Program-made: the position numbers and the translations under genes
Notes under the pieces: model-generated
Databases searched by the model: none
What the model was told of the DNA's origin: nothing
Seen by the model: the letters and a program-made list of their open reading frames with translations, nothing else
Origin: Bryoerythrophyllum caledonicum
Lineage: Eukaryota; Streptophyta; Bryopsida; Pottiales; Pottiaceae
Length of the DNA: 64,000 nt
Direction of reading: 5' to 3'
NCBI GenBank assembly: GCA_963971425.1
Contig: OZ020517.1
Coordinates: 11,224,501 to 11,288,500, forward strand
Part shown: positions 33,275-44,059 of the stretch, piece by piece
How positions within the stretch are numbered: position 1 is the stretch's first letter
How the letters are laid out: the number at the start of each line of letters is the position of its first letter

Positions 33275-34798
33275 CTAGTCCTCGTCACTAAGAGCACTTA
33301 CAGGGAGGAGGAACTGCTCTGCGTCAGGCGCATTCAACGGATTTAGATCCACATCCCAACGGAGCTCACACATGATGCTATCTCTGCCGCCGTCCTCCAG
33401 CATCACACCTCTAGGCATGCTCGGGAGCTCGAACCACTCCTTGGTGGACAAATCGTAAAGCCAACCAATCTCACGGTCATACGGAGTGTAGTGATTCTCG
33501 TTGTACGCCACAACCAACAAAAATCCCTCAAATGCATGCAGCTGCATCCCATACTGACTTGTTGAGTCAGGGAGTTTAAAAGGCTTGCAGTTGATCGTCC
33601 TTAATCTCACCCAGTGTGGTTCCTGCAGTTGACCTTGATACTCCGAGATGCAGTAATGGATAATCTTGAACGACCATGGCGTGGGGTCGTCCACATCTTC
33701 GTCATCCTCACTGTCATAATTCTCCAACTCCTTAGAGTCTCGGTTATCTGGGTTACCAACAAAATATGTCTTCCTCTTCTTGTGGACCACAAAGAGCCGG
33801 TCTCTCAGAAGCGCATAATCTTCCATCGCAGCTCCTCGGATGGGAATGTCGTCAAGCACATTCAGCTCGAGCTTAGCGCAGTCCCACACGCAGGGGTCGA
33901 AGTGCGCTAGAAACCTGTTTTTCCGCATTCCCCAAAACAAGTCGCAAGAGTAAGGTTGGTCTTCACCATGAGAATCCAAGCTGTTGAGCCATTTCTCCGT
34001 CTTGGAATCAAACATATCCACCACAAACGGTACGTTGTTCGGTGCATTCAGCTTGCGCCATCCCACGATGAGTTTGTAGTGCCCTGTGTCCCGGTCCGTG
34101 ACGATCTGGAGCAGCTCCACCCATTGCATGTGCACTCCCTCCAACACGAGCTTCTTCGCGTGCTGCGTCAGGGGGTTACAGACAACTATATAGAGGGGGC
34201 ATGACGTGGTTGAGTCCCAAGCAGAGAGGAAGCACACCAAACTGCCATCTGCAACGCTCATTGTTTTGAAGGGCATTTCTTGCGACCTTACGATGAGCTT
34301 GTAAAGGTACCACTTGTTAGTGCCTGTGTCGTATAGCTTCACCTTGAACAGCTCCTCATACGAATTGGCATCCTCGCATATGAGGGCGAACATCCTAGAG
34401 CTCGTCTTTGCACAAAGTTCCTTGAACCGGGACCTAGTTTCCACCAGGTTATGCTTCCAGCGGGTCGAAAGACAGCGGAGGCGGTGAATTTCCGGCATCG
34501 GCAACTTCGCAAAAATGACCTCGAGCACCTCCTCCGGCAACCCACTCCAGATAGCTGGGTCCAATTGCGAACATTGAGTGATGACTGCTAGTATGGTCTT
34601 CCTAAACCTGGTCGTAGAAGAGGAGCACTCACTGGTTCTCAGATGCGGAGCGGCAAACTCAAGTATGGCTCTCATTCCTAGAGCAGAATCTTCTCCAGAC
34701 GTCCCTGATATCAGCTCATCCAGCTTTGCACGCAAAAGACGAGCTACTGGTATGAGCTCCGTCATTCCTTCCGCGTATATTTTCCCTTCATGTGACAT
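33275..34798 (-). CDS. F-box protein, intronless, beta-propeller-like C-terminus
   Basis: The ORF gives 507 residues from ATG 34798 to TAG 33275. A nine-residue longer reading starts at TTG and is not used. The F-box lies at about 85-122 (LPEEVLEVIFAKLPMPEIHR, then RCLSTRWKHNL). The remainder has spaced hydrophobic strands with Trp and Gly (KWYLYKL, YKLIVGW, EIGWLYDLSTKEWFELPSMP), as in F-box proteins with kelch-like or F-box-associated propellers. An acidic patch, YDSEDDEDVDD, lies at about 375-385. F-box proteins bind SKP1 and bring substrates to an SCF ubiquitin ligase; the substrate cannot be told from sequence. The gene is not disrupted although it stands between a transposon and repeats. 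Its exact subfamily is not recognised. Confidence 0.85.
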   Translation of the reverse strand: MSHEGKIYAEGMTELIPVARLLRAKLDELISGTSGEDSALGMRAILEFAAPHLRTSECSSSTTRFRKTILAVITQCSQLDPAIWSGLPEEVLEVIFAKLPMPEIHRLRCLSTRWKHNLVETRSRFKELCAKTSSRMFALICEDANSYEELFKVKLYDTGTNKWYLYKLIVRSQEMPFKTMSVADGSLVCFLSAWDSTTSCPLYIVVCNPLTQHAKKLVLEGVHMQWVELLQIVTDRDTGHYKLIVGWRKLNAPNNVPFVVDMFDSKTEKWLNSLDSHGEDQPYSCDLFWGMRKNRFLAHFDPCVWDCAKLELNVLDDIPIRGAAMEDYALLRDRLFVVHKKRKTYFVGNPDNRDSKELENYDSEDDEDVDDPTPWSFKIIHYCISEYQGQLQEPHWVRLRTINCKPFKLPDSTSQYGMQLHAFEGFLLVVAYNENHYTPYDREIGWLYDLSTKEWFELPSMPRGVMLEDGGRDSIMCELRWDVDLNPLNAPDAEQFLLPVSALSDED

Positions 34799-34799
34799 A

Positions 34800-34920
34800 C
34801 TGCGCTCACGACCCAATACACACAAGGTGGTGCAATCTTCTCTGCCACCTTTTAACTCCTTTCAGGCAGCATCAAAGCTTCTCCAACACCAAAACTGCGC
34901 TCACGACCCAATACACACAG
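34800..34920. repeat. 26-bp direct repeat in the F-box leader
   Basis: tgcgctcacgacccaataca and the following bases occur at 34800-34825, immediately upstream of the F-box ATG, and again at 34895-34920, giving a ~95-bp duplication with a diverged middle. Confidence 0.85.
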
Positions 34921-35310
34921 GTTCAGGTTTAGGGTTTACCATATCATCAGTCACAAAGCTCTACTAGCAACTCACAAGAAAATTTCTAGACTTTGCTGAT
35001 GGTGTCCACACAATTACGATGTCGTAATGTGCACCCGAGTTTGCATTCCAAACCTTGAACCCATCTCCAATTACTTTGCTCAAGCAGCAGAATCAAATTG
35101 TTCACAAATCTCATGTCCCACAACACAGGGGTTTAGGGTTGAACAAATCCAACAACATCTGCTGCATTAACATCAGTCACAAGATTCTAGCAACTTTCAA
35201 GAGACCTCACCAAAAACATTTTGAGGCTTCACTGAAGATATCCACAGAATTATGATCACGCTCTAAAACCCCGAAGCCGTCTCCAACTAACGCAACAAAC
35301 ACTTCCTCAC
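34917..35310. repeat. Diverged ~195-bp direct repeat upstream of the F-box gene
   Basis: Both units carry tttagggtt, catcagtcacaa, tctagcaac or ctagcaact, tccaca(c/g)aattacgat-like, and cc(c)atctccaa-type phrases in order, starting near 34923 and 35128. They may be promoter repeats. No ORF is supported. Confidence 0.5.
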
Positions 35311-35389
35311 AGACTGTGGTAACAAAGCAGACAACCTCACAAACCAAGCCCAATGACCCGTTACTACAAATGCATTGTGAATTAAGGTA

Positions 35390-35720
35390 AGCCCCCCTAA
35401 AGAATTATACTATTACTTTTCAATGATAGCCAATAGAATTACAACTCCAACCCAAGTGATTTCATTTTTTAAAATTTTTTTTTGATGAAAACTAAATTAG
35501 CTATGAATTTTCAAATTGTGCAATGAATTTTCAAATTGTGCAGTCATGTTTAGTGGGTGGCGAGCAGTAGGTACCCCCCATAACCAACGACCAAAAGTAA
35601 GGATCTTGACTAATAGCAAACCTCCATTTGGAGCTGAGTTGGTGGTAATGGAATGGAAGAAGGTTGGATATACCCCAATTTTATAGGCGTTGGCTATGGG
35701 TTTTGGTTGGTTGTTGGGGG
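35390..35720 (+). repeat. Dispersed repeat F, copy 2
   Basis: It matches 1650-1985 in phrase order, as described there. A tandem gaattttcaaattgtgca lies inside near 35507-35543. Confidence 0.5.
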
Positions 35721-36390
35721 GTTAACCTTAGATGGTGATTGGTGTTGCCTAGAGAGCCATCATCATGGACCTTACATGACGCCTCTTGTACTAAGGAATT
35801 TATGGGATTCAGCAAGTCTCGCATGCATTGGACACTCCTGGTCAAATTAATTATTTTTATTAGTGCATAGTGTTTTGAACACAACGGCTATTACCTAGGT
35901 ATTATATGAGTATTTCATATATATATTACATGGATATGACCTTAGACAAATCCCTTGAATTTTCCAACAAAATTTAACGGTTTCTATTTTCAAATAATTA
36001 TATATGAAACCGACCAACACATAGGGTACTAGTAGCTGTTGTGCTTTGTGGTGAGGGTTTGTATGCTTATAATTGAGACAAGTGCTAAGCAAGGTCTAAG
36101 TTTGATTTTAATGCTTAAGTAAACCATGAGAGTCTGGGAGAATCTACAAGAATAATGGATTAGGCGAAACATTATTTACATAGCGGGTACATTTCATCAT
36201 GATCCCATTTCACATAAATCACTGTAGTTTGTTAATCTTTGCATGGATTAGAGATCAAAGAGATCCAATGGAAAGCTAACAAGGAGCTCAAATTCAACTT
36301 AGAAGGCATGAGAAACAATAGCCAATTGTGGAAGAGTTTAAAAAAGAAAAGCACCAAAATCAACTATGCCACGGCCTCATGGACGTTAAA
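35720..36390. other. AT-rich intergenic sequence
   Basis: Nothing recognisable: no ORF with family features, no terminal repeats. Confidence 0.4.
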
Positions 36391-36393
36391 GAG

Positions 36394-36600
36394 TTAATCC
36401 TTAAACTTTAGTCGGGAATATATATACAATCATGTATTTTTCTTTGTAGAATACAAAAAACATATAAAAGTAGGCCTTACCCGTTAAACGTCATAAGTAA
36501 CATGTTTACAACATGATAAGGTTGAGATCAAATATTGAAATAACCTGTAAATAGAAGATGTAAGTTAACGAATCTTTAATGCAAAGGTTTATCCACATAC
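36394..36600. mobile_element. Family A MITE, rearranged copy
   Basis: The left half (ttaatccttaaac .. gtagaatacaaaaa) runs direct. The right half (cgttaaacgtc .. acatgataaggtt .. caaaggtttatcc) runs inverted, so two partial copies meet tail to tail. Confidence 0.5.
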
Positions 36601-36660
36601 ACTCATCCCTCCCATAAGTTATAGCCAAATCTAGCACCAGTGGATGGAGGTGGTAAGAAC

Positions 36661-37605
36661 TTAGCCCCTAAAGGCCCAAGGCATTTCCAAACCAAAAACA
36701 CTTCAAAACTACTCGTTCTAGTGCAATGATTAGGTAGGGAAACAAAATCTTTTTATTTCTTCATCTAACCGTAAGATATCAATTCAAATTCATTAAGTAG
36801 CATCCTCACAAAATTTCATAAACTTTGACCGCACAGATTGAAAGATTATAGTGTTTGAAGTAGATAAAAGCGTTCATTTTCTCTGCCTTGAGTGGATTAG
36901 CACACTTTGACTTCACTTGGTGTCAAACTTCTGCGCTACACAAGATCTAAATCCATTACCATCATGTTAATCATGATCTAATTTCCTTGTACACCAATTT
37001 TAGAGGTAGAAAAGGGGTGTAGCATATTCAAAACAATCGTGCAAGAAGTGGAGGTGCAAACATTGCCAATTCACGTTTTATTTTTTGTGTACTGAATATG
37101 TTTTAGAATGATAATTTAAACGGTCAATAAGAAGGTGTACACCACATCTTGTAGTAGAAAAAATAAAATTTACAAAATATTAATAGCTCTAAGGTTTTAT
37201 ATGGAAAAGAAGAAGTTTTTTTGGTACCTTGCCATACAATGTGACAAATGTGTTCAAATGTTTGACTTGAATTGATGTGCTATTTTTCACTAAAGACAAG
37301 AATTTTTTTGACATTATGAAAGGAATTAATATTACTTGCTACTATAGAAAATCTCACATTTGATAGAGTGTTCTAGCAAAAGTTTTTGGAGTTGCCCAAA
37401 GTGCCTACTCTCCCCATTTGGAATTCAAAACACTACGATTTTTTTCCTAAATCCGACATTTAATGAAAAGTTATACTCACACAAAGCTTTTAGTAATGTC
37501 CACCTACAGTATGAATTTCAAAAAGGAATGTTATAAATTGATGCCAAAGGAACCTGCCCAAATCTTCACAGTCCCCTAAGGGGATTCTTGGGCCTTTAGA
37601 GGTTA
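36661..37605 (-). mobile_element. Family B non-autonomous element, complete copy
   Basis: The ends are ttagcccctaaaggcccaag and the inverted cttgggcctttagaggtta, an imperfect ~20-bp terminal inverted repeat, and the length is 945 bp. The internal order matches the arms of the 41.6-43.6 kb foldback. There is no ORF. Confidence 0.7.
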
Positions 37606-38162
37606 GTGGAGGTCAAAAGCTTTAGTAGACGACTTGGTAACTTTGGCACAATTTCAACTCCATCCACCTACTATCATTTCTTAAAATTGGCCTAGCATTA
37701 AGCGCCACGTCAGATGGCATGTGAAAATTGCATGTGGCCATGCCGACTTGAGTTGGCCGTCTTATACCATGTTGGATGGTTGAAAAGCTCAAAAAGGGTT
37801 TTTAAAACCATTCAAAATAGTCTTGAAAGGAAGATGGCAACACATGTAAGGAATGTGGCACTAGTGTAATTGAATAGTGATCTTGTTGTGATTGAATGAT
37901 GACATGTGAAGGAATAGTAGCACTCTTGAGTGTTATAGTAATTGATTGGTCTAAAAAACATAAAACAACATCATCTGCCGATTATGTGCTTTAATTTTCA
38001 GACACGTCAGCACTAGTCACATGGGAGTAGCACTAGTTAGAACTTCGTTGAGGTTATAGTTAGCTAAGGTTATAAGTTAGAGGCATTTTAACTTAGTAGA
38101 GGTGTAAGTTATGGGAGGGATGAGTGTACCAAGGACCCCATTGGAGACAACGGGCCAATATA

Positions 38163-38367
38163 CTACACTAAACACTAAATATAGTGTAGATTCAATATTG
38201 ATGTAGATCACTCACACTAATTTCCATCAAAGCATGTGCATGCCAAGTTCTGATTGGGTATTTGTTCTCAAGCAAGTGTGTGTCAGTCAACAATTGCATG
38301 TAAATTTTCAATTAGTGTAGGAAATTTCAAATAGTTTAGTCTACACTATATTCAGGGAACGGTGTAG
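38163..38367 (+). mobile_element. MITE family C, copy 1
   Basis: About 205 bp with terminal inverted repeats (ctacactaaacactaaatat at the left, inverted actatattcagggaacggtg plus tag at the right). It is almost identical over the central 160 bp to the copy at 43847-44056. A TA lies at the left edge and a likely mutated TA (tt) at the right. Confidence 0.8.
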
Positions 38368-38906
38368 TTCTCAGTAAAGTGCACCAATTGATCTGCCCTC
38401 ATCAGAAAAAGCTTCCACTGTCAGCCCACAAAAATTGACTTCTCATCGTAAAAAGTGATAAGAGTCCAATTACACTCTAAACACCAACATTTGTCACTTC
38501 AGAAGCCAACGAAAGCAGGCTTAACAAAATCAACACAAACAAACACCAATTTGGGGGTACATACGTTCGGTGCATCCAAAGAGATGAACACGTTTGCCGA
38601 ACAGGATCCCTTCGAACTCTTCCTGTGCACACAACACCTAATTCGGCGAAACAATGTGCAACAGCCCTGATGCATCATGCCGCACCCGAAAGACGTCATC
38701 TGATCGCAAATTCCGATCTCCTTCTCTCACCGCACTGCAACGCTCGGCACTCCCCAAACCCTAACTAACGCTGAAGCCACACTTTTACTTTTTAGTGGTG
38801 TGTTCAGCCTGGACTGGAAAATTGAGAGTGGGAAGGAAGCAGCAGCAGCGCCAGCAGACCCTTGACCCGGAAGAAAGTATAAAGAAACACACTTACAGTT
38901 GTAGGA

Positions 38907-39120
38907 TGCGTCCTGCGACTTCGGAATTGGATAACTTGTGGCCGGAAGCGCCGTTGCGCGAGCTGTGGCTGCTGCTTTTCACGGGGACCTCCACATTGGC
39001 CAACCTGTTGAATGCCAGCCTGATCCCGGGAGCATGCTTCCTCACGGTGTCCAAATTGAGCGAGCGGCGAGCGCAGCTTCTCCCGTCACTTGGGACGCGA
39101 AACAACGAAGTGCAGGTCCA
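38907..39120 (+). pseudogene. Possible fragment of a KEOPS CGI121-like gene
   Basis: A GC-rich coding-like patch from the ATG at about 38907 reads MRPATSELDNLWPEAPLREL, then LLLFTGTSTLANLLNASLIP. The LFT .. LLNASLIP spacing and the later SLGTRNNEV recall the CGI121/Cgi121 subunit of the KEOPS complex, which assists t6A tRNA modification. The middle does not read well, and from about 39120 the sequence becomes family E-like repeat. It could be a truncated exon or chance resemblance; my confidence is low. Confidence 0.22.
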
Positions 39121-39410
39121 CATTACACCACAGACCCGTTGCCGGGTATCTACGGATATCGTACCGTCCAATTACATAGCTACAAGAGTATGTCACGTGG
39201 CAGCATACCCGCCACCGGTAATCAGGTTTCCATCACCGGGTATCGCCACTTTTGTATTATTATACTAGTGTATTAACGCGTTGTTCCCAACAGAGCAACG
39301 TAGCAACTTTCTTTCGTTCTCCGTCCCCTGACCTTGATTCCAATCCCCGTCCATGTCCTTAACGCCGACCCTCATCCTCCAATCCACATCCACGTCCCCA
39401 TCCCAATCCC

Positions 39411-39612
39411 CAACCCTTGAACGTCAATCGGGAACCATATAAACATGTACATAGTTTACTCTACACTATAGCAAGACACAAACCTTTGGATTGAAGATTC
39501 TTCATCTAACATCTTCCATTTGGAGGTCATATCAATATGTGAACCTTATTGTGTTGAAATACGACACTATACATGTAGAATACTATGGTACCTTCTGACG
39601 TTGAAGGCTTAA
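39411..39612 (+). mobile_element. Family A MITE, diverged copy
   Basis: The left end is caacccttgaacgtcaatc and the right end is ttctgacgttgaaggcttaa. Internal words tagcaagacacaaacctttg, accttattgtgttgaaatac and gtagaatactatgg match the complete copy. Confidence 0.65.
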
Positions 39613-39865
39613 ACATGAACACAAAATTACATGATGACCCTACGCAATGACTTCATCTTTAGAACCCCAAATATTCAACCAATAACTACATATCATCTAG
39701 GACGTATCAAATTCATCCCTTCATCCAACATATTGAAATATTCCATCATGTGGCAATAGTCAGCAACCCTTGATACTGATCGCGTGCCCTCACCAGGGAG
39801 CCCCAAAATGCCGACGTGGAGTCACCTCCGTGGCCTTCCGCACTTAAGATATAGAGTTGGTAGAC

Positions 39866-40285
39866 AGACAAGTGGACCCTCTGTTGTCCAAAATTGACCT
39901 TGGATAATCGCTAATAAAGTAAGCAAATGGCCATTATTTACTTTAGATTAGATACTTGGATTGTCTAGGTATATAAAGTAAAAGTATCATGGTTATCGCC
40001 ACATGGCACATTTTGAGACCCATAGGTATTGAACCGGGTATCTCCATTATTTTTTTATAATATAGTAGAGATAGAGATATAGTAGAGACTAGTGGACCCC
40101 TTGTTGTCCCTAACGAGCCAATGATAATCTCCAATAAAGTAAACGAATGCCCATTATTTGCATACTCGGGTTGCCCAGAGATATAAAGTAAAAGTTAGCA
40201 GTGTATCGCCACATGGTGCATTTTGGGATGCCTAGGTGTTGGACCGGGTATTTGCCTTGTTATTTTATTGAATAGTGCACTAGAA
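39866..40285 (+). repeat. Family E, two tandem units
   Basis: Two ~210-bp units each read gtggaccc, ttgttgtcc, taataaagtaa, gcccattattt, tataaagtaaaagt, tatcgccacatgg and gaccgggtat in order. They are related to 22505-23795. Confidence 0.65.
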
Positions 40286-40731
40286 TTTGGACCAATTGTA
40301 CCTGACAAGGCAAGGGGCAACGGTTGCATTTAGAAAATAAATTAGCAAACGCTACAATTTCCAACTATTTACACCATGTGTTTTTTTTTCCTAAATCCAT
40401 TGATACCTAAGAGGCCCTGGTAGGATCGCTTTTTGTGCTTTTTCTCTCTTTGAACCGCTTTTGCAATGGTCCGCTGTCTTTCACGTACTTTGAATACATT
40501 CCGAACTCTTCGTTAGTTTTCCAAAAGATCATTCCATTCTCCAATCCATGCAAGCCTTATCAAGTACAATGATTTTTGTGAAATGAAGTCGTAGGTTTTT
40601 GTGCAGGAATGTACTTATTGTGTAGATGATTTTTTGCCTAATCTACTTTGCTTGTAGATTGTCTTTGACATTGTGGTCCACTAAGGTGTTAAAGGGTTAA
40701 ATCTCAACGTGCCTTTTCCATTTCATTCCTC

Positions 40732-41539
40732 TTAACCCTTTACCGCCCAGGTATGTTTAGGGTAAATCCAAGCTTTTGCTGATTTTTTTCTTTAAACCGC
40801 ATTTGATGGAAATACAATGCCTAATATTGATATCTAACCTTACAAAATTGAACTTAACCCATGACCTCAACTTTGGGAAAATTTTGCACAACATCCAACG
40901 GTTGATGGAATAGATTATATAGTGTTCAAAATAACCATATATTGGTAGTGAAAATTGTGGATTTTGGAGGGTGTACTACTCTAACCATCAATAGATTCTT
41001 GCAAGAATTTTCTTACTTTGAATAAGAGCGGTTCACATGTGCACTAGGTTGATAGCTTTGCATTGACATACCATATGTGAAGAAAATGTTTTTACACAAT
41101 TACTGGTGAATTTTTTGCTTTTCCTACTTGATTGAATACAAAAATGTTCCAACCTTATACGAATCGAAATGGAAGTTTCATATGTGAGGAGAGAGATCAG
41201 TAATCACAAAATAATGAAGAATGTCTTAAAGACAAAGTTCAATCAAAATTTAAGACCAAAATTGATGTGCGTGTGTGTGAAATACAACATGGTATGTGAC
41301 ATGGTATTTACTGTATTCATTGTATTTTAGTGTATTTGATGTGTTTTGTGTCGTATTCCTAGCTTTTCCAAGAGTCCTATAAATCCAAATCATGGTTTGA
41401 TTGTTGGAGAGTGTTCATAATATGTGTGTGCAAATCTGAACTTGGTACCTTGAAGCCTAATTCCTCATGGATTTCATGCAAATTATGTCTTAGCACCTCC
41501 GGAGTCCCATCTCTGGTTTCCTGGGTGGTAAAGGGTTAA
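40732..41539. mobile_element. TTAA-flanked non-autonomous element, ~800 bp
   Basis: The ends are ttaaccctttaccgcccagg (40732-40751) and its inverted partner cctgggtggtaaagggttaa (41520-41539), 19 of 20 paired, with TTAA at both ends. No transposase ORF lies inside. The architecture is piggyBac-like. Another inverted end, gttaaagggttaa, occurs just outside at about 40687-40699. Confidence 0.7.
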
Positions 41540-41579
41540 AGGACTTGCAAGGAAACTAATCTTATTGGCACAATCCCCA

Positions 41580-43567
41580 TTAACTTCTAAAGGACCAAGT
41601 CTCCGAAAAGGGCTTTTTGAAAGTTTGGTCAAGTTCCTATGGTGTCAATTTCCAACATTCATCTTTGAAATTTTTACCATAGAAAGACATTACCAAGATC
41701 TTAGTGGGAAAACATTTTTTTCCTAAATTTGACATTTGATGAAAAAGTTATAGGGTTTTGAATTTTAAATGGGGAGGGCGGGCACCTCGGGCACTTCCAA
41801 AAACTTTTGATAGGACTCTCTATTGAAAGTGAAATTTTCAGTACTCGCAAGTAATATTATTTCCCTTCATATTGTCAAAAAAAAGTTTTTGTCTTTAGTG
41901 AAAAATAGCATACCAACCCAAGTCAAACATTTTCACACATTGTCACTCATTGTCGGGCAAGGTACCAAAAAAACTTCTTCTTTTCCACATAAAACCTAGG
42001 TATCTTTATATTTTTCACTTTTTATTTTTTCCACAACAATATGTAATGTAAACCTTCTTATTAAGCATGATGTTAGCTCCTTCCACACCAATTTTTAGAG
42101 GTAGAGACACGGTGTAGCATATTCAAAACAAGTGTGCAAGGAGTGGAGGCTTGAAATTTGTTAATTCACACATTAATTTTTTTGAATTTAATATGTTTTT
42201 GATTGATAATCCGAATGGTTAATAAGAAGGTTTACATTACATTTATATTTATATGGTAATAGATTTAGACCTTGTGTAGTGAAATTTTTTGACACCAAGT
42301 GAAGTCAAAGTCTGCTGATCCACTAAACGCAGGGAAGAAAATGAACCATTTGCTTGACTTCAAACACTATAATCTTTCAATCCATGCGGTCAAAGTTTAT
42401 GAAATTTTGTACATGTATTACTTAATAAGCCTTTATTGAGATCCTACGGTCAGAACTAAAAATAAAAGTTTTTGTTACCTTCTTTATTCATTGCACTAGA
42501 ATCCAACAATTTGAAGTGTATTTGGTGTAAAACTGTCTTGGTACCTTAGGGGTTAAACAACAATGATAAAAATTTGAAAACTTCAAGAGATATGTCTACG
42601 TGTCCTCAAATGTTTTAACCCCTAAGGTACCATGGCAGTTTTACAACAAAAACACTTCAAAATTAATGGATTCTAGTGCAATGAATAAAGAAGGTAACAA
42701 AAACTTTGATTTTTAGTTCTGACCGTAGGATCTCAATAAAGGCTTATTAAGTAATACATGTACGAAATTTCATAAACTTTGACCGCATGGATTGAAAGAT
42801 TATAGTGTTTGAAGTCAAGCAAATGGTTCATTTTCTTCCCTGCGTTTAGTGGATCAATAGACTTTGACTTCAGTTGGTGTCAAAAATTTTCACTACACAA
42901 GGTCTAAATCTATTACCATCTTGCTAAGCATGATGTTAGCTCCTTACACACCAATTTTTAGAGGTAGAGACACGGTGTAGCATATTCAAAACAAGTGTGC
43001 GAGGAGTGGAGGCTCAAAATTTGTTAATTCACACTTTAACTTTTTTTGAACTTAATATGTTTTTGATTGATAATCCGAATGGTTAATAAGAAGGTTTACA
43101 TTACATATTGTTGTGGAAAAAATAAAAAGTGAAAAATATGAAGATCTCTAGGTTTTATGTGGAAAAGAAGAAGTTTTTTTGGTACCTTGCCCGACAATGA
43201 GTGACAATGTGTGAAAATGTTTGACTTGGGTTGGTATGCTATTTTTCACTAAAGACAAGAACTTTTTTTTGACAACATGAAGGGAAATAATATTACTTGC
43301 GAGTACTGAAAATTTCACTTTCAATAGAGTGTCCTATCAAAAGTTTTTGGAGGTGCCCGAGGTGCCCGCCCTCCCCATTTGAAATTAAAAACCCTAGAAC
43401 TTTTTCATCAAATGTCCAATTTAGGAAAAAATTGTTTTCCCACTAAGGTCTTGGTAATGCCCTTCTATGGTAAGAATTTCAAAGATGAATGTTTGAAATT
43501 GACAGCATAGGAACCTGACCGAATTTTCAAAAAGCCCGTTTTGGACACTTGGTCCTTTAGGGGTTAA
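41580..43567. mobile_element. Large foldback made of two family B elements
   Basis: The left arm 41580-42556 and right arm 42615-43567 are inverted copies about 58 bp apart. Outer ends are ttaacttctaaaggaccaag and inverted cttggtcctttaggggttaa; inner ends are ggtaccttaggggttaa and inverted ttaacccctaaggtacc. Within the left arm, about 42041-42242 is turned around relative to the right arm. There are no ORFs. Confidence 0.85.
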
Positions 43568-43846
43568 CTAACATATCCTTATATTATGTTGCTGCACTAA
43601 AGGTTCTGTAAAAACATCCTGTGACCAATAAAATGGACTAGTAATAGTTCTTACTGTGGTGGTTCCCACATGCGTTTTCTTTTTCTCAAATGTTAACTAA
43701 ATCTGGAGCACAATCGGCGTACAGTAGTATGTTCCCATCATTCCAGCACATGATGATAAGAAAGTCAACGATTTCCAATGTTGTAAAAGGTGTACTACCC
43801 GCCTAAAAAAAGTATTATTGTCAATTATTATTCGTCTCTATAGTTA

Positions 43847-44056
43847 CTACACTAAACACTGAATATAGTGTACAGTAGAGGGATTATTGATGTAGATCAC
43901 TCACACTAATTTCCATCAAAGCATGTGCATGCCAAGTTCTGATTGGGTATTTGTTCTCAAGCAATTGTGTGTCAGTCAACAATCGCATGTAAATTTTCGA
44001 TTAGTGTAGGAAATTTCAAATAGCCTAGTCTACACTATATTCACGGAACGGTGTAG
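43847..44056 (+). mobile_element. MITE family C, copy 2
   Basis: About 210 bp with imperfect terminal inverted repeats ctacactaaacactgaatat and inverted atattcacggaacggtgtag, flanked by TA on both sides. It is nearly identical to 38163-38367. Confidence 0.85.
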
Positions 44057-44059
44057 TAC

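Noticed and set aside
34799..34825. Longer F-box start
   Set aside because: The nine extra codons begin with TTG, which is not a normal plant start; ATG 34798 is used.
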